From contig JAOPVN010000084.1 in the NCBI GenBank assembly GCA_025966175.1, forward strand, positions 1-7,768: a stretch of 7,768 nucleotides of DNA, read 5' to 3'. This DNA is from Modestobacter sp. Its GTDB lineage: Bacteria > Actinomycetota > Actinomycetes > Mycobacteriales > Geodermatophilaceae. Positions within the stretch are counted from its first letter, which is position 1, and each line of letters starts with the position of its first letter. The position numbers and the translations under genes were made by a program. The notes beneath the pieces are model-generated. The model saw nothing but the letters and a program-made list of their open reading frames with translations, was not told the DNA's origin and did no database searches. Positions 1-5,867 of this stretch are shown here, piece by piece.

Positions 1-860
1 TGGTCACTCCCGGCGCGGCGGTCATCACCGAGCGGCCCACCTACGAACGCACCCTGCTCGGGCTCAAGTCCCGGGGCGCGGACCTGCACCTGGTCACGCT
101 GGAGGAGGACGGCCTCGCCGTCGAGGAGGTGGCCGGCCTCATCCGGGACGGCCTCCGCCCGACGCTGGCCCACGTCATCCCCAACTTCCAGAACCCGGCC
201 GGGTACACCCTGTCGCTGGCCAAGCGCCGGCGGCTGCTGGAGCTCGCCCACGAGCACGACTTCGTGGTGTTCGAGGACGACCCCTACGTCGACGTCCGGT
301 TCAGCGGCGAGCCGCTGCCGCGGATGCTGGAGCTCGATGGCGGCGCGGGCAGCGAGCACGTCGTCTACGCCTCGTCGTTCTCCAAGACGGTGTGCCCGGG
401 CATCCGCGTCGGCTACCTGGTCGGGCCGCCGGCGATCATCGACCGGATCCGGGTGCGGGCCACGAACACCTACATCGCGCCGAACATGGTCGCCCAGGGC
501 ACGGTCTACGCCTACCTGCGCGGCGAGCGGTTCCCGGCCGCGCTGGAGCGGGTGAAGTCGGCGCTGGCCGAGCGGGTCGGCCTGCTCGACCAGTCGCTGC
601 GCGAGCACCTGCCGCAGGCCACCTTCCGCCGTCCCGAGGGCGGCTACTTCCTGTGGGTGTCACTGCCCGAGGGCGAGGGGCACGACGTCGCCCGGATCAC
701 CGCGGAGGCCACCGCCCGCGGCGTCGCGATCGTGCCGGGCACCGACTTCCTGCTGGAGGGCGGGGAGAACAGCTTCCGGCTGGCCTACTCCGGGGTGCAG
801 CCCGGCGACGTGGACGAGGGTGTGCGCCGCCTCGCCGCGGCGATCGAGGCCGCCCGTTGA
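1..860 (+). CDS. PLP-dependent aminotransferase, fold type I (5'-truncated by window edge)
   Basis: This is the C-terminal 285 residues of a class I/II aminotransferase; the reading frame is open from base 3, so the true start lies outside the window. Counting from the first full codon, PNFQNPAG carries the substrate-side Asn (N64), EDDPY carries the Asp that contacts the pyridine nitrogen (D92) and a conserved Tyr (Y95), SSFSKT carries the Schiff-base lysine (K128), and SFRLAYS carries the Arg expected to bind the substrate alpha-carboxylate (R259). The pattern ERPTYERTLLGLKSRGA plus NPAG fits the MocR-C-terminal-domain/LysN-like subgroup (2-aminoadipate, aromatic or branched-chain aminotransferases). 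Whether a GntR-type DNA-binding domain precedes it cannot be seen, so enzyme versus MocR-type regulator is undecided. It should be a soluble cytoplasmic protein. Its TGA stop is followed directly by a nested hairpin, and it converges on ppc. Confidence is high for the family and low for the substrate. Confidence 0.93.
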   Translation, partial: VTPGAAVITERPTYERTLLGLKSRGADLHLVTLEEDGLAVEEVAGLIRDGLRPTLAHVIPNFQNPAGYTLSLAKRRRLLELAHEHDFVVFEDDPYVDVRFSGEPLPRMLELDGGAGSEHVVYASSFSKTVCPGIRVGYLVGPPAIIDRIRVRATNTYIAPNMVAQGTVYAYLRGERFPAALERVKSALAERVGLLDQSLREHLPQATFRRPEGGYFLWVSLPEGEGHDVARITAEATARGVAIVPGTDFLLEGGENSFRLAYSGVQPGDVDEGVRRLAAAIEAAR

Positions 861-915
861 AGGACCCCGTCCCCCTCACCCCTCGCAGGCTCGGGGCGAG
901 CCTCTGGACGGGGCC
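859..915 (+). terminator. Nested-hairpin 3'-end element, copy 1 (probable bidirectional terminator)
   Basis: The whole gap between two convergent stop codons is one structured element. It reads AAGGA (860-864), outer arm CCCCGTCC (865-872), CC, inner arm CTCACCCC (875-882), loop TCGCAGGCTC (883-892), inner closing arm GGGGCGAG (893-900, one A/C mismatch), CCTCT, and outer closing arm GGACGGGG (906-913). The outer stem is eight perfect pairs. An alternative hairpin, AGGCTCG-GGG-CGAGCCT (887-903), competes with the inner stem. There is no T-tract on either side, so if it terminates transcription it is an actinobacterial hairpin type without a U-run. Its position suits termination of both the aminotransferase and ppc. 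A second copy with different stems but the same loop lies at 5811-5867 on the other strand. The structure is seen in the sequence; the terminator role is inferred. Confidence 0.72.
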
Positions 916-3695
916 TAACCGCTGTTGCGCAGGGCGGTGGCGACGCCGTTGACGCTGAGCTGGATGCAGCGGCGGACCAGCTCGTCGTCGTCCCCGCCGC
1001 GCCGCCGGCGCAGCATCTCCACCTGCAGGTGGTGCAGCGGCTCCAGGTAGGGGAAGCGGTTGCGGATCGACCGGGCCAGCGAGGGGTTGTCGGCCAGCAG
1101 GTGGTCGTCGCCGGTGATCGTCAGCAGCATCCGGCAGCTGCGCTCGTGCTCGGCGGTGATCTGGCTGAACACCCGGTCCCGCAGGTCCTCATCGGGCACC
1201 AGCGAGGCGTAGCGGGCGGCCAGCTCCAGGTCGGTCTTGGCCAGCACCATGCCCATGTTGGACAGCACGGTGCGGAAGAACGGCCACCGCCGGTGCAGGT
1301 CCTGCAGCTGGGCGAGCCGGTCCGGTGAGCCGTCGACCCACGACTCGAGCGCCGCCCCGGTGCCGTACCAGCCGGGCAGCATGATCCGGGCCTGCGACCA
1401 GCTGAACACCCACGGGATGGCCCGCAGGTCGCTGATGCTGTCGCCGGCCTTGCGGGACGGCGGCCGGCTGCCGATGTTCAGCTCGGCCAGTTCGCGCACC
1501 GGGGTCGCGGCGCGGAACCACTCGACGAAGCCGGGCGTTTCGTGCACCAGCGCGCCGTACGCCGAGCGGGCGCGGGCGGCGAGGTCGTCGAAGAGCGCGT
1601 AGGTCTCGCCGGCGTCGTCCCCCAGCCCCTCGATGTCCAGCAGCGTCGACTCCAGGGTCGCGGCGACCAGCGCCTCGAGGTTGCGGCGGGCCAGGTCCGG
1701 CGAGGCGTACTTGGCCGCGATCACCTCGCCCTGCTCGGTGATCCGCAGCGCGCCGGCCACCGAGCCGGGCGGCTGGGCGCGGATCGCCTCGTAGCTGGGG
1801 CCACCGCCCCGCCCGACCGTGCCGCCGCGGCCGTGGAAGAGCCGCAGCCGGATGCCGCCGGCCCGGGCGACCTCCACCAGCGCCAGCTCGGCCCGGTACA
1901 GCGCCCAGTTGGCGGCCAGGTAGCCGCCGTCCTTGTTGCTGTCGGAGTAGCCGAGCATCACCTCCTGCGCATCGCCGCGGGAGGCCACCAGCGCCCGGTA
2001 GAACGGGTGGTCGAGCATCGCGGTGAGCGTCGCGCCGGCCGACTGCAGGTCCTCGATCGTCTCGAACAGCGGCGAGATGCCCACGCTGCACCGGGGCCCG
2101 CCCGCGGCGCCGGGGTCGAGCAGGCCGACCTCCTTGAGCAGGACGGCGACCTCCAGCACGTCGCTGACCGACTCGCACATGCTGATCACGTAGTTCGGGA
2201 TCGCCTCCGGCCCGAGCAGCGCGACCTGCTCGGCGGCGGCGACCAGCAGGTCCAGCTCGCCGCGCGCCAGCTCGGACAGCTCGGCGTCCGGGCGCACCAG
2301 CGGACGCCGCAGCTGGAGCTCACCGGTGAGCAGCTCGACCCGGGCCGCCTCGTCCAGGGCCGGATAGTCCGCGCAGACCCCGGCCCAGGCCAACAGCTCG
2401 GCCAGCACCTCCTCGTGCACCGCGGAGTTCTGCCGCATGTCCAGCCCGCACAGGTGGAAGCCGAAGACCTCGACCGCCTCGCGCAGCCGGGCCAGCCGGT
2501 CGTCGGCCAGCGCCCCGGCCCCGTGCCCCCGCAGCGAGGCGTCGACCGTCTCCAGGTCCGCGATCAGCTCCGCGGGGAGGTCGTACGGCGGGAGGACGGC
2601 GTCCGGTGCGGGGCCGGGGACCTCTCCCAGCACCCGCAGCGCGGTGGCGGCCAGCCGCCGGTAGATCCCGCGCAGTGCCCGGCGGTAGGGCTCGTCGCCG
2701 CGGAAGGGCGAGTCGTCACCCGAGGCGTCGGCCAGCGCGTAGAGCTCGTCGGTGGGGGTGATCAGCCGGTCGGACATCGACAGCTCGTCGGCCAGGCACA
2801 CCAGCTCCGCGAGGTGGTGGCGCAGCGCGGTCTCCGCCTGCCGGGTGGTGGCCCGGCGGACGGCGTCGGCGGTGACGAACGGGTTGCCGTCGCGGTCGCC
2901 ACCGATCCAGGAGCCGGGCCGCAGCATCGGGGTGGGCAGCAGGTCGGCGTCCGGCCAGCGCTCACGCAGCGCCCGGCGCAGCTCCGCGTTGATCTCCGGC
3001 ACGACCTCGAACAGCGACAGGTCGTAGTAGCGCAGCGCCTCGTCGATCTCGTCGGCCAGCCGCAGCCGGCTCAACCGCAGCAATGCCGTCTGCCAGAGCG
3101 TGAGCACCTCGCGCCACAGGTGAGCCGACCAGGCCCGCTCGTCGACGGCTACCCCCTCGCGTTGCCGCAGCAGGTCGCTGATCTGCTGCTGCACCTGGGA
3201 GATGGTCTTGCGGCGGACCTCGGTCGGGTGCGCGGTGACGACCGGGACCACGAGCGCGCCGGTCAGCTCACGGGCGACGACGTCGGGGTCCAGGGCCGCT
3301 GCGTCCAGCAGTTCCAGGCTCGCCGCCAGGCTGCCCGGCTGCGGCGGCGAGCCCTCCCGGCGGTGGTGCCGGCGGCGCCGCTCGTGGTGCACGTCCTCGG
3401 CGATGTTGGCCAGCAGCGAGAAGTGGCTGAAGGCGCGGATGACGTGGTTGGCCGACCGTGGGTCCAGCCCGGCCAGCCGCTCGGCCAGTTCGCCGCGGTC
3501 GACCTCCGAGCGGCGGATCCGGAACGCCTCGACCCGGGTGGACTCGACCAGTTCCAGCACGTCGGCGCCGGCCTGCTCGCCGATCACCTCGCCGAGCACC
3601 CGGCCCAGCAGCCGGATGTCCTCCCGCAGCGGAGCGTCGTTGGTGCTGTCGTCAGGGGCACGTAGGTCGGCGACGTCGACGGTTGCTTCAGACAC
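915..3695 (-). CDS. ppc: Phosphoenolpyruvate carboxylase
   Basis: PEP carboxylase (EC 4.1.1.31) makes oxaloacetate from PEP and bicarbonate with Mg2+, replenishing the TCA cycle; it is a cytosolic, usually tetrameric and allosteric enzyme. The 926-residue product is slightly longer than the 883-residue E. coli enzyme. Family landmarks appear in order: TAHPTE with the catalytic His (H156), GSWIGGDRDGNP (261-272), GYSDSNKDGGY (582-592), FHGRGGTVGRGGGP with His621 and Arg623/Arg629 (620-633), RITEQGE (651-657), FSWSQARIMLPGWYGTG (764-780), and the C-terminal NSG (924-926), equivalent to the usual NTG end that closes the active/allosteric site. The first ~22 residues are a variable extension before the conserved LREDIRLLGRVLGEVIG. 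GTG at 3695 is the only workable start: the frame runs back to a stop at 3734-3732 with no ATG or GTG between. No Shine-Dalgarno precedes it. The gene converges on the aminotransferase and diverges from the lactonase. Confidence is very high. Confidence 0.98.
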   Translation of the reverse strand: MSEATVDVADLRAPDDSTNDAPLREDIRLLGRVLGEVIGEQAGADVLELVESTRVEAFRIRRSEVDRGELAERLAGLDPRSANHVIRAFSHFSLLANIAEDVHHERRRRHHRREGSPPQPGSLAASLELLDAAALDPDVVARELTGALVVPVVTAHPTEVRRKTISQVQQQISDLLRQREGVAVDERAWSAHLWREVLTLWQTALLRLSRLRLADEIDEALRYYDLSLFEVVPEINAELRRALRERWPDADLLPTPMLRPGSWIGGDRDGNPFVTADAVRRATTRQAETALRHHLAELVCLADELSMSDRLITPTDELYALADASGDDSPFRGDEPYRRALRGIYRRLAATALRVLGEVPGPAPDAVLPPYDLPAELIADLETVDASLRGHGAGALADDRLARLREAVEVFGFHLCGLDMRQNSAVHEEVLAELLAWAGVCADYPALDEAARVELLTGELQLRRPLVRPDAELSELARGELDLLVAAAEQVALLGPEAIPNYVISMCESVSDVLEVAVLLKEVGLLDPGAAGGPRCSVGISPLFETIEDLQSAGATLTAMLDHPFYRALVASRGDAQEVMLGYSDSNKDGGYLAANWALYRAELALVEVARAGGIRLRLFHGRGGTVGRGGGPSYEAIRAQPPGSVAGALRITEQGEVIAAKYASPDLARRNLEALVAATLESTLLDIEGLGDDAGETYALFDDLAARARSAYGALVHETPGFVEWFRAATPVRELAELNIGSRPPSRKAGDSISDLRAIPWVFSWSQARIMLPGWYGTGAALESWVDGSPDRLAQLQDLHRRWPFFRTVLSNMGMVLAKTDLELAARYASLVPDEDLRDRVFSQITAEHERSCRMLLTITGDDHLLADNPSLARSIRNRFPYLEPLHHLQVEMLRRRRGGDDDELVRRCIQLSVNGVATALRNSG

Positions 3696-3712
3696 GTGCG
3701 CAGTATCTGCGC
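3696..3712 (-). promoter_or_regulatory. Probable leaderless ppc promoter with overlapping inverted repeat
   Basis: Immediately upstream of the ppc GTG, the minus strand reads GATACT at 3707-3702, exactly -12 to -7 relative to the start codon. That is where the -10 box of a leaderless actinobacterial transcript would lie. It matches TATAAT at 4 of 6 positions. There is no purine-rich ribosome binding site, which agrees with leaderless translation. No convincing -35 box sits at 16-18 bp spacing. The -10-like hexamer lies inside a perfect inverted repeat, GCGCAG-TAT-CTGCGC (3698-3712), a plausible operator placed to block RNA polymerase. The sequence pattern is observed; promoter and operator roles are inferred. 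Confidence 0.45.
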
Positions 3713-3718
3713 CCGGTG

Positions 3719-3734
3719 TGACGGGCCCGTGTCA
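3719..3734. promoter_or_regulatory. Inverted repeat in the ppc/SMP-30 divergent spacer
   Basis: A perfect 10-bp palindrome, ACGGGCCCGT (3721-3730), is flanked by TGAC (3719-3722) and GTCA (3731-3734), giving an imperfect 16-bp dyad TGACGGGCCCGTGTCA. It lies about 25 bp upstream of the ppc start and just ahead of the lactonase ribosome binding site. In this 58-bp spacer it would sit in the control region of both genes. It could be an operator, or a hairpin in the lactonase leader if transcription starts upstream of it. Short GC-rich dyads arise by chance in such DNA, so confidence is modest. Confidence 0.35.
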
Positions 3735-3735
3735 T

Positions 3736-3743
3736 GGGGAGGA
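3736..3743 (+). promoter_or_regulatory. Ribosome binding site of the SMP-30 family gene
   Basis: The purine run GGGGAGGA contains a full GGAGG core (3738-3742). It lies 8 nt before an in-frame GTG at 3751 and 11 nt before the ATG at 3754. It fixes the start of the lactonase gene to this pair of adjacent codons and excludes the long open frame further upstream. By spacing alone the GTG is slightly favoured; ATG is kept as the conventional call. Confidence 0.7.
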
Positions 3744-3753
3744 TGTCCGGGTG

Positions 3754-4674
3754 ATGCGACTGCAGGCGACGCCCGCCAGCCCCCGACCGGCCGAGCACGG
3801 AGAGGGCCCGATCTGGGACGCCGCGGCCGGTGAGCTGGTGTGGGTGGACATCACGGCGGGGCTGGTCCGGCGCGGCCGGGTGCAGGGCGACGACGTCCTG
3901 GATGTCGCCGCGCACCGCGGCGGGGACACCGTGGGCTTCGTCGTCCCCGCGGCCGCCGGCGGCTGGTTGCTCGGCGCCGGCGCCGGGATCACCCGGCTGA
4001 CCGCCGACGGCGAGGCGCACGTACTGATCGAGCTGACCGGTGAAGGCGGCTCGGAGGAGCTCGGCGGCACCCGGATGAACGACGGCGGCTGCGACCGCGC
4101 GGGCCGGTTCTTCGGCGGCACCATGGCCTTCGACGAGCGCCCCGGCGCCGGCACGCTGTACCGGCTGGACCTCGACGGCACGGTCAGCACGGTGCTCGAC
4201 GGGCTCACCGTCTCCAACGGCCTGGGCTGGTCACCCGACGACCGCACCGGCTACCTGTCGGACTCCGGCGCGAAGGTGGTCTGGGCGTTCGACTACGACC
4301 TGGACGCCGGCACGTTCGGGCAGCGCCGGGTGCTGCTGGACTTCAGCGAGGACCCCGGCGGGGTCGCCGACGGGCTGACCGTGGACGACGAGGGCTGCCT
4401 CTGGACGGCGCTGTGGGGCGGCGGCCAGGTGCGGCGGTACTCCCCCGACGGCGAGCTGCTCGCGGTGGTCGACGTCCCCGGCGTGGAGAACACCACCAGC
4501 TGCGCGTTCGCCGGCGACCTGCTGGTGATCAGCACCTCCCGGCACGGGCTGGACGACGACGCCCGCGCCGCCCAGCCCGACGCCGGCCGGCTGTTCACCG
4601 TGCGCGCGGGCGTGAGCGGGCCGCCGGCGAACCCGTACCGAGGCCCGCTCGGCGCCCTCTCCCAGGTGAGGTGA
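3754..4674 (+). CDS. SMP-30/gluconolactonase/LRE family protein (sugar lactonase)
   Basis: This is a 306-residue six-bladed beta-propeller hydrolase of the SMP-30/regucalcin family. Members are divalent-metal-dependent lactonases that open sugar lactones such as gluconolactone to the acids. All three expected metal ligands are in their motifs: Glu17 in HGEGPIW, Asn155 in SNGLGWSPD and Asp206 in ADGLTVDDEG. Substrate-side Arg107 and Asn109 are in GGTRMNDGGCD, followed by GRFFGGTM, and the late SCAFAG motif is at 249-254. Length and motif order match bacterial homologues, and no signal peptide is seen, so it should be cytoplasmic. The start is ATG 3754, or GTG three bases earlier, after a GGAGG site. 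It is transcribed divergently from ppc and ends before a pair of palindromes that it shares with the convergent LLM gene. Neighbours give no sugar pathway, so the exact lactone is unknown. The fold and catalytic class are confident; the substrate is not. Confidence 0.93.
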   Translation: MRLQATPASPRPAEHGEGPIWDAAAGELVWVDITAGLVRRGRVQGDDVLDVAAHRGGDTVGFVVPAAAGGWLLGAGAGITRLTADGEAHVLIELTGEGGSEELGGTRMNDGGCDRAGRFFGGTMAFDERPGAGTLYRLDLDGTVSTVLDGLTVSNGLGWSPDDRTGYLSDSGAKVVWAFDYDLDAGTFGQRRVLLDFSEDPGGVADGLTVDDEGCLWTALWGGGQVRRYSPDGELLAVVDVPGVENTTSCAFAGDLLVISTSRHGLDDDARAAQPDAGRLFTVRAGVSGPPANPYRGPLGALSQVR

Positions 4675-4695
4675 GGCAACGGGCCCGGCTGCCGT

Positions 4696-4763
4696 CTCGC
4701 TTTCGGCGCCGAAAGCGCATGAGGTCTCCTCGCTTTCGGCGCCGAAAGCGCAGAGTTCTCCGT
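4696..4763. repeat. Tandem 33-bp repeat, each unit a perfect 20-bp palindrome (probable bidirectional terminator)
   Basis: CGCTTTCGGCGCCGAAAGCG occurs at 4698-4717 and again at 4731-4750. Each copy is a perfect 20-bp palindrome. The identity extends two bases on each side (4696-4719 and 4729-4752), and the tails following the palindromes are also alike (GAGGTCTCC versus GAGTTCTCC). This is therefore a 33-bp tandem duplication with slight divergence. As RNA each copy folds to an 8-bp stem, CGCTTTCG/CGAAAGCG, with a GCGC loop, and reads the same on both strands. It fills the gap between the convergent SMP-30 and LLM stop codons (4674 and 4771), so bidirectional termination is the simplest role. 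A protein-binding site pair at about three helical turns is the alternative. There is no T-tract. Confidence 0.7.
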
Positions 4764-4770
4764 ACGGCCG

Positions 4771-5751
4771 TCAGGAGCCGAACGCCTCGCGCCAGGCCGG
4801 CATCAGGTCACGCTGCGCCCACTCCAGGAAGGGCCGCTGCTGGTCGCCGCCGATCTGCACCAGCGCGAGGTGGGTGAACCCGGCCTCGGCGTACTCCTTC
4901 GCCGCCTCGATCACGATCTCGACGTCGTCCCCGCACGGGATCGACTCGGCCACGTCCTCCTCGCGGACGAACTGGCTGGCCGCGTCGAACCCGGCCGTGC
5001 CGGGCAGGTCCGCGTTGACCTTCCAGCCCAACCCGAACCAGCGGAAGAGCTGGTGCGCGCGGGTGATGGCGACGTCCTCGTCCGGGTCGTAGCTGATCGG
5101 CATCTGGCCGACCCTGTTCTTGCCGGCCCCGCCGGCCGCGTCGAACATCTCGCCGAGCTCCGGCTTGGGCTCGGTGGCGATCATGACGTCGGCGTACTCG
5201 CCGGCCAGCTCGCAGGACTGCTGGCCCGACACCGCGATCCCGATCGGCACGCCACCCTCGGGCAGGTCCCAGATCTTGCCGCCGTCGACGTCGTAGTACT
5301 CGCCGTGGAAGGTCGTGTAGCCATCGCCCGCGAGCAGCTCCTTGATGATCTGCACGGCCTCGCTGAACATCTCGTGCCGGACGGCGACCGGCGGCCAGCC
5401 CTCGCCGATGACGTGCTCGTTGAGGTTCTCCCCGGCGCCCAGGCCGAGGGTGAAGCGCCCGTCGGAGAGGAGCTGCAGGGTGGCCGCCTGCTGCGCGACG
5501 ACGGCCGGTCGGTACCGCATGGTCGGGCAGGTCACGTAGGTCATCAGGTCTATCCGGCTGGTGGCCTGCGCGGCCGCGCCGAGGGTGACCCAGGCGTTGG
5601 GTGCGTGGCCCATCTCGTCCAGCCACGGGAAGAAGTGGTCACTGCTGACGGCGAAGTCGAAGCCCGCCTCCTCGGCGCCGACGGCGTAGGAGACCAGGTC
5701 CTTGGGACCGGACTGCTCGGTCATCAGGGTGTAGCCCAGCTGCAAGCTCAT
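4771..5751 (-). CDS. F420-dependent LLM-class oxidoreductase, glucose-6-phosphate-dehydrogenase-like (TIGR03557 type)
   Basis: This is a 326-residue TIM-barrel protein of the luciferase-like monooxygenase superfamily, close in layout to mycobacterial Fgd1, which reduces coenzyme F420 with glucose 6-phosphate. SSDHFFPW supplies the Asp38-His39 pair and Trp43, matching Fgd1 Asp39/His40/Trp44. GAGENLNEH supplies Glu108, matching Fgd1 Glu109. GGVPIGIAVSG (166-176) and the C-terminal EEDVAESIPCGDD (264-276) and FTHLALVQIGGDQQ (292-305) fit the broader 'G6PDH family' F420 enzymes rather than Fgd1 itself. Lys196 may align with the Fgd1 phosphate-binding Lys198, but I could not place partners for its other two phosphate ligands, so glucose 6-phosphate is not assured as substrate. 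It starts at ATG 5751 with only a weak purine stretch (GGGGTAGG) upstream. It lies downstream of the ABC exporter on the same strand but behind a hairpin element, so it probably has its own promoter. It is likely a cytoplasmic F420 enzyme with unknown substrate. Confidence 0.92.
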   Translation of the reverse strand: MSLQLGYTLMTEQSGPKDLVSYAVGAEEAGFDFAVSSDHFFPWLDEMGHAPNAWVTLGAAAQATSRIDLMTYVTCPTMRYRPAVVAQQAATLQLLSDGRFTLGLGAGENLNEHVIGEGWPPVAVRHEMFSEAVQIIKELLAGDGYTTFHGEYYDVDGGKIWDLPEGGVPIGIAVSGQQSCELAGEYADVMIATEPKPELGEMFDAAGGAGKNRVGQMPISYDPDEDVAITRAHQLFRWFGLGWKVNADLPGTAGFDAASQFVREEDVAESIPCGDDVEIVIEAAKEYAEAGFTHLALVQIGGDQQRPFLEWAQRDLMPAWREAFGS

Positions 5752-5810
5752 GGCTGCCGCCTACCCCGCCGCGGATCCCGACGAACCGGCGTGGTGAGGT
5801 GCTGGAGCGG
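5752..5810 (-). promoter_or_regulatory. Leader/promoter space of the LLM oxidoreductase gene
   Basis: These 59 bp lie between the second hairpin element and the LLM start codon. If the hairpin terminates transcription from the ABC genes, the LLM promoter must be here or overlap the hairpin. I see no clear TANNNT -10 box or -35 box on the minus strand. Only a weak Shine-Dalgarno-like GGGGTAGG about 8 nt before ATG is visible. The assignment is positional only. Confidence 0.25.
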
Positions 5811-5867
5811 CCACCCTTCAGGGACCCGCGCCGAGCCTGCGAGGCGCGGGGGGAAGGGTGATCCTTC
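5811..5867 (-). terminator. Nested-hairpin 3'-end element, copy 2
   Basis: Read on the minus strand directly after the permease TAG stop, it has AAGGAT (5866-5861), outer arm CACCCTTC (5860-5853), CC, inner arm CCCGCGCC (5850-5843), loop TCGCAGGCTC (5842-5833), inner closing arm GGCGCGGG (5832-5825), TCCCT, and outer closing arm GAAGGGTG (5819-5812). Both 8-bp stems are perfect. Arm lengths, spacers and loop match copy 1 at 859-915, but the stem sequences differ with pairing retained. It separates the ABC exporter genes from the co-oriented LLM gene, so it probably ends the exporter transcript. No T-tract follows, so termination efficiency is unknown. Confidence 0.75.

Noticed and set aside
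129..131. GTG as a start codon for the aminotransferase
   Set aside because: The same frame is open back to the window edge and the upstream residues (ERPTYERTLLGLKSRGA) match the aminotransferase family, so the gene begins outside the window.
1542..3665. Open frame of about 700 codons on the plus strand, antisense to ppc
   Set aside because: It is rich in Arg, Gly, Gln, Val, Pro and His with no recognisable domain, and lies opposite a gene with every PEP carboxylase motif. It is a typical GC-bias shadow frame.
3693..3698. CACGTG palindrome over the ppc start codon
   Set aside because: It is a six-base palindrome expected by chance in GC-rich DNA, and it is formed mostly by the start codon and its flank.
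3729..3734. ATGACA on the minus strand as a -35 box for ppc
   Set aside because: The spacing to the GATACT hexamer is about 22 bp, too long for a normal sigma-70-type promoter.
3202..3753. Upstream extension of the SMP-30 gene by about 180 codons
   Set aside because: The extension is antisense to the ppc 5' end and is Ser/Arg-rich. Homology begins near residue 14 after ATG 3754, and a good ribosome binding site lies just before that codon.
4696..4763. CRISPR-like repeat pair
   Set aside because: There are only two units. The repeats are perfect palindromes with 13-bp similar tails rather than unique spacers, and no cas genes are near.
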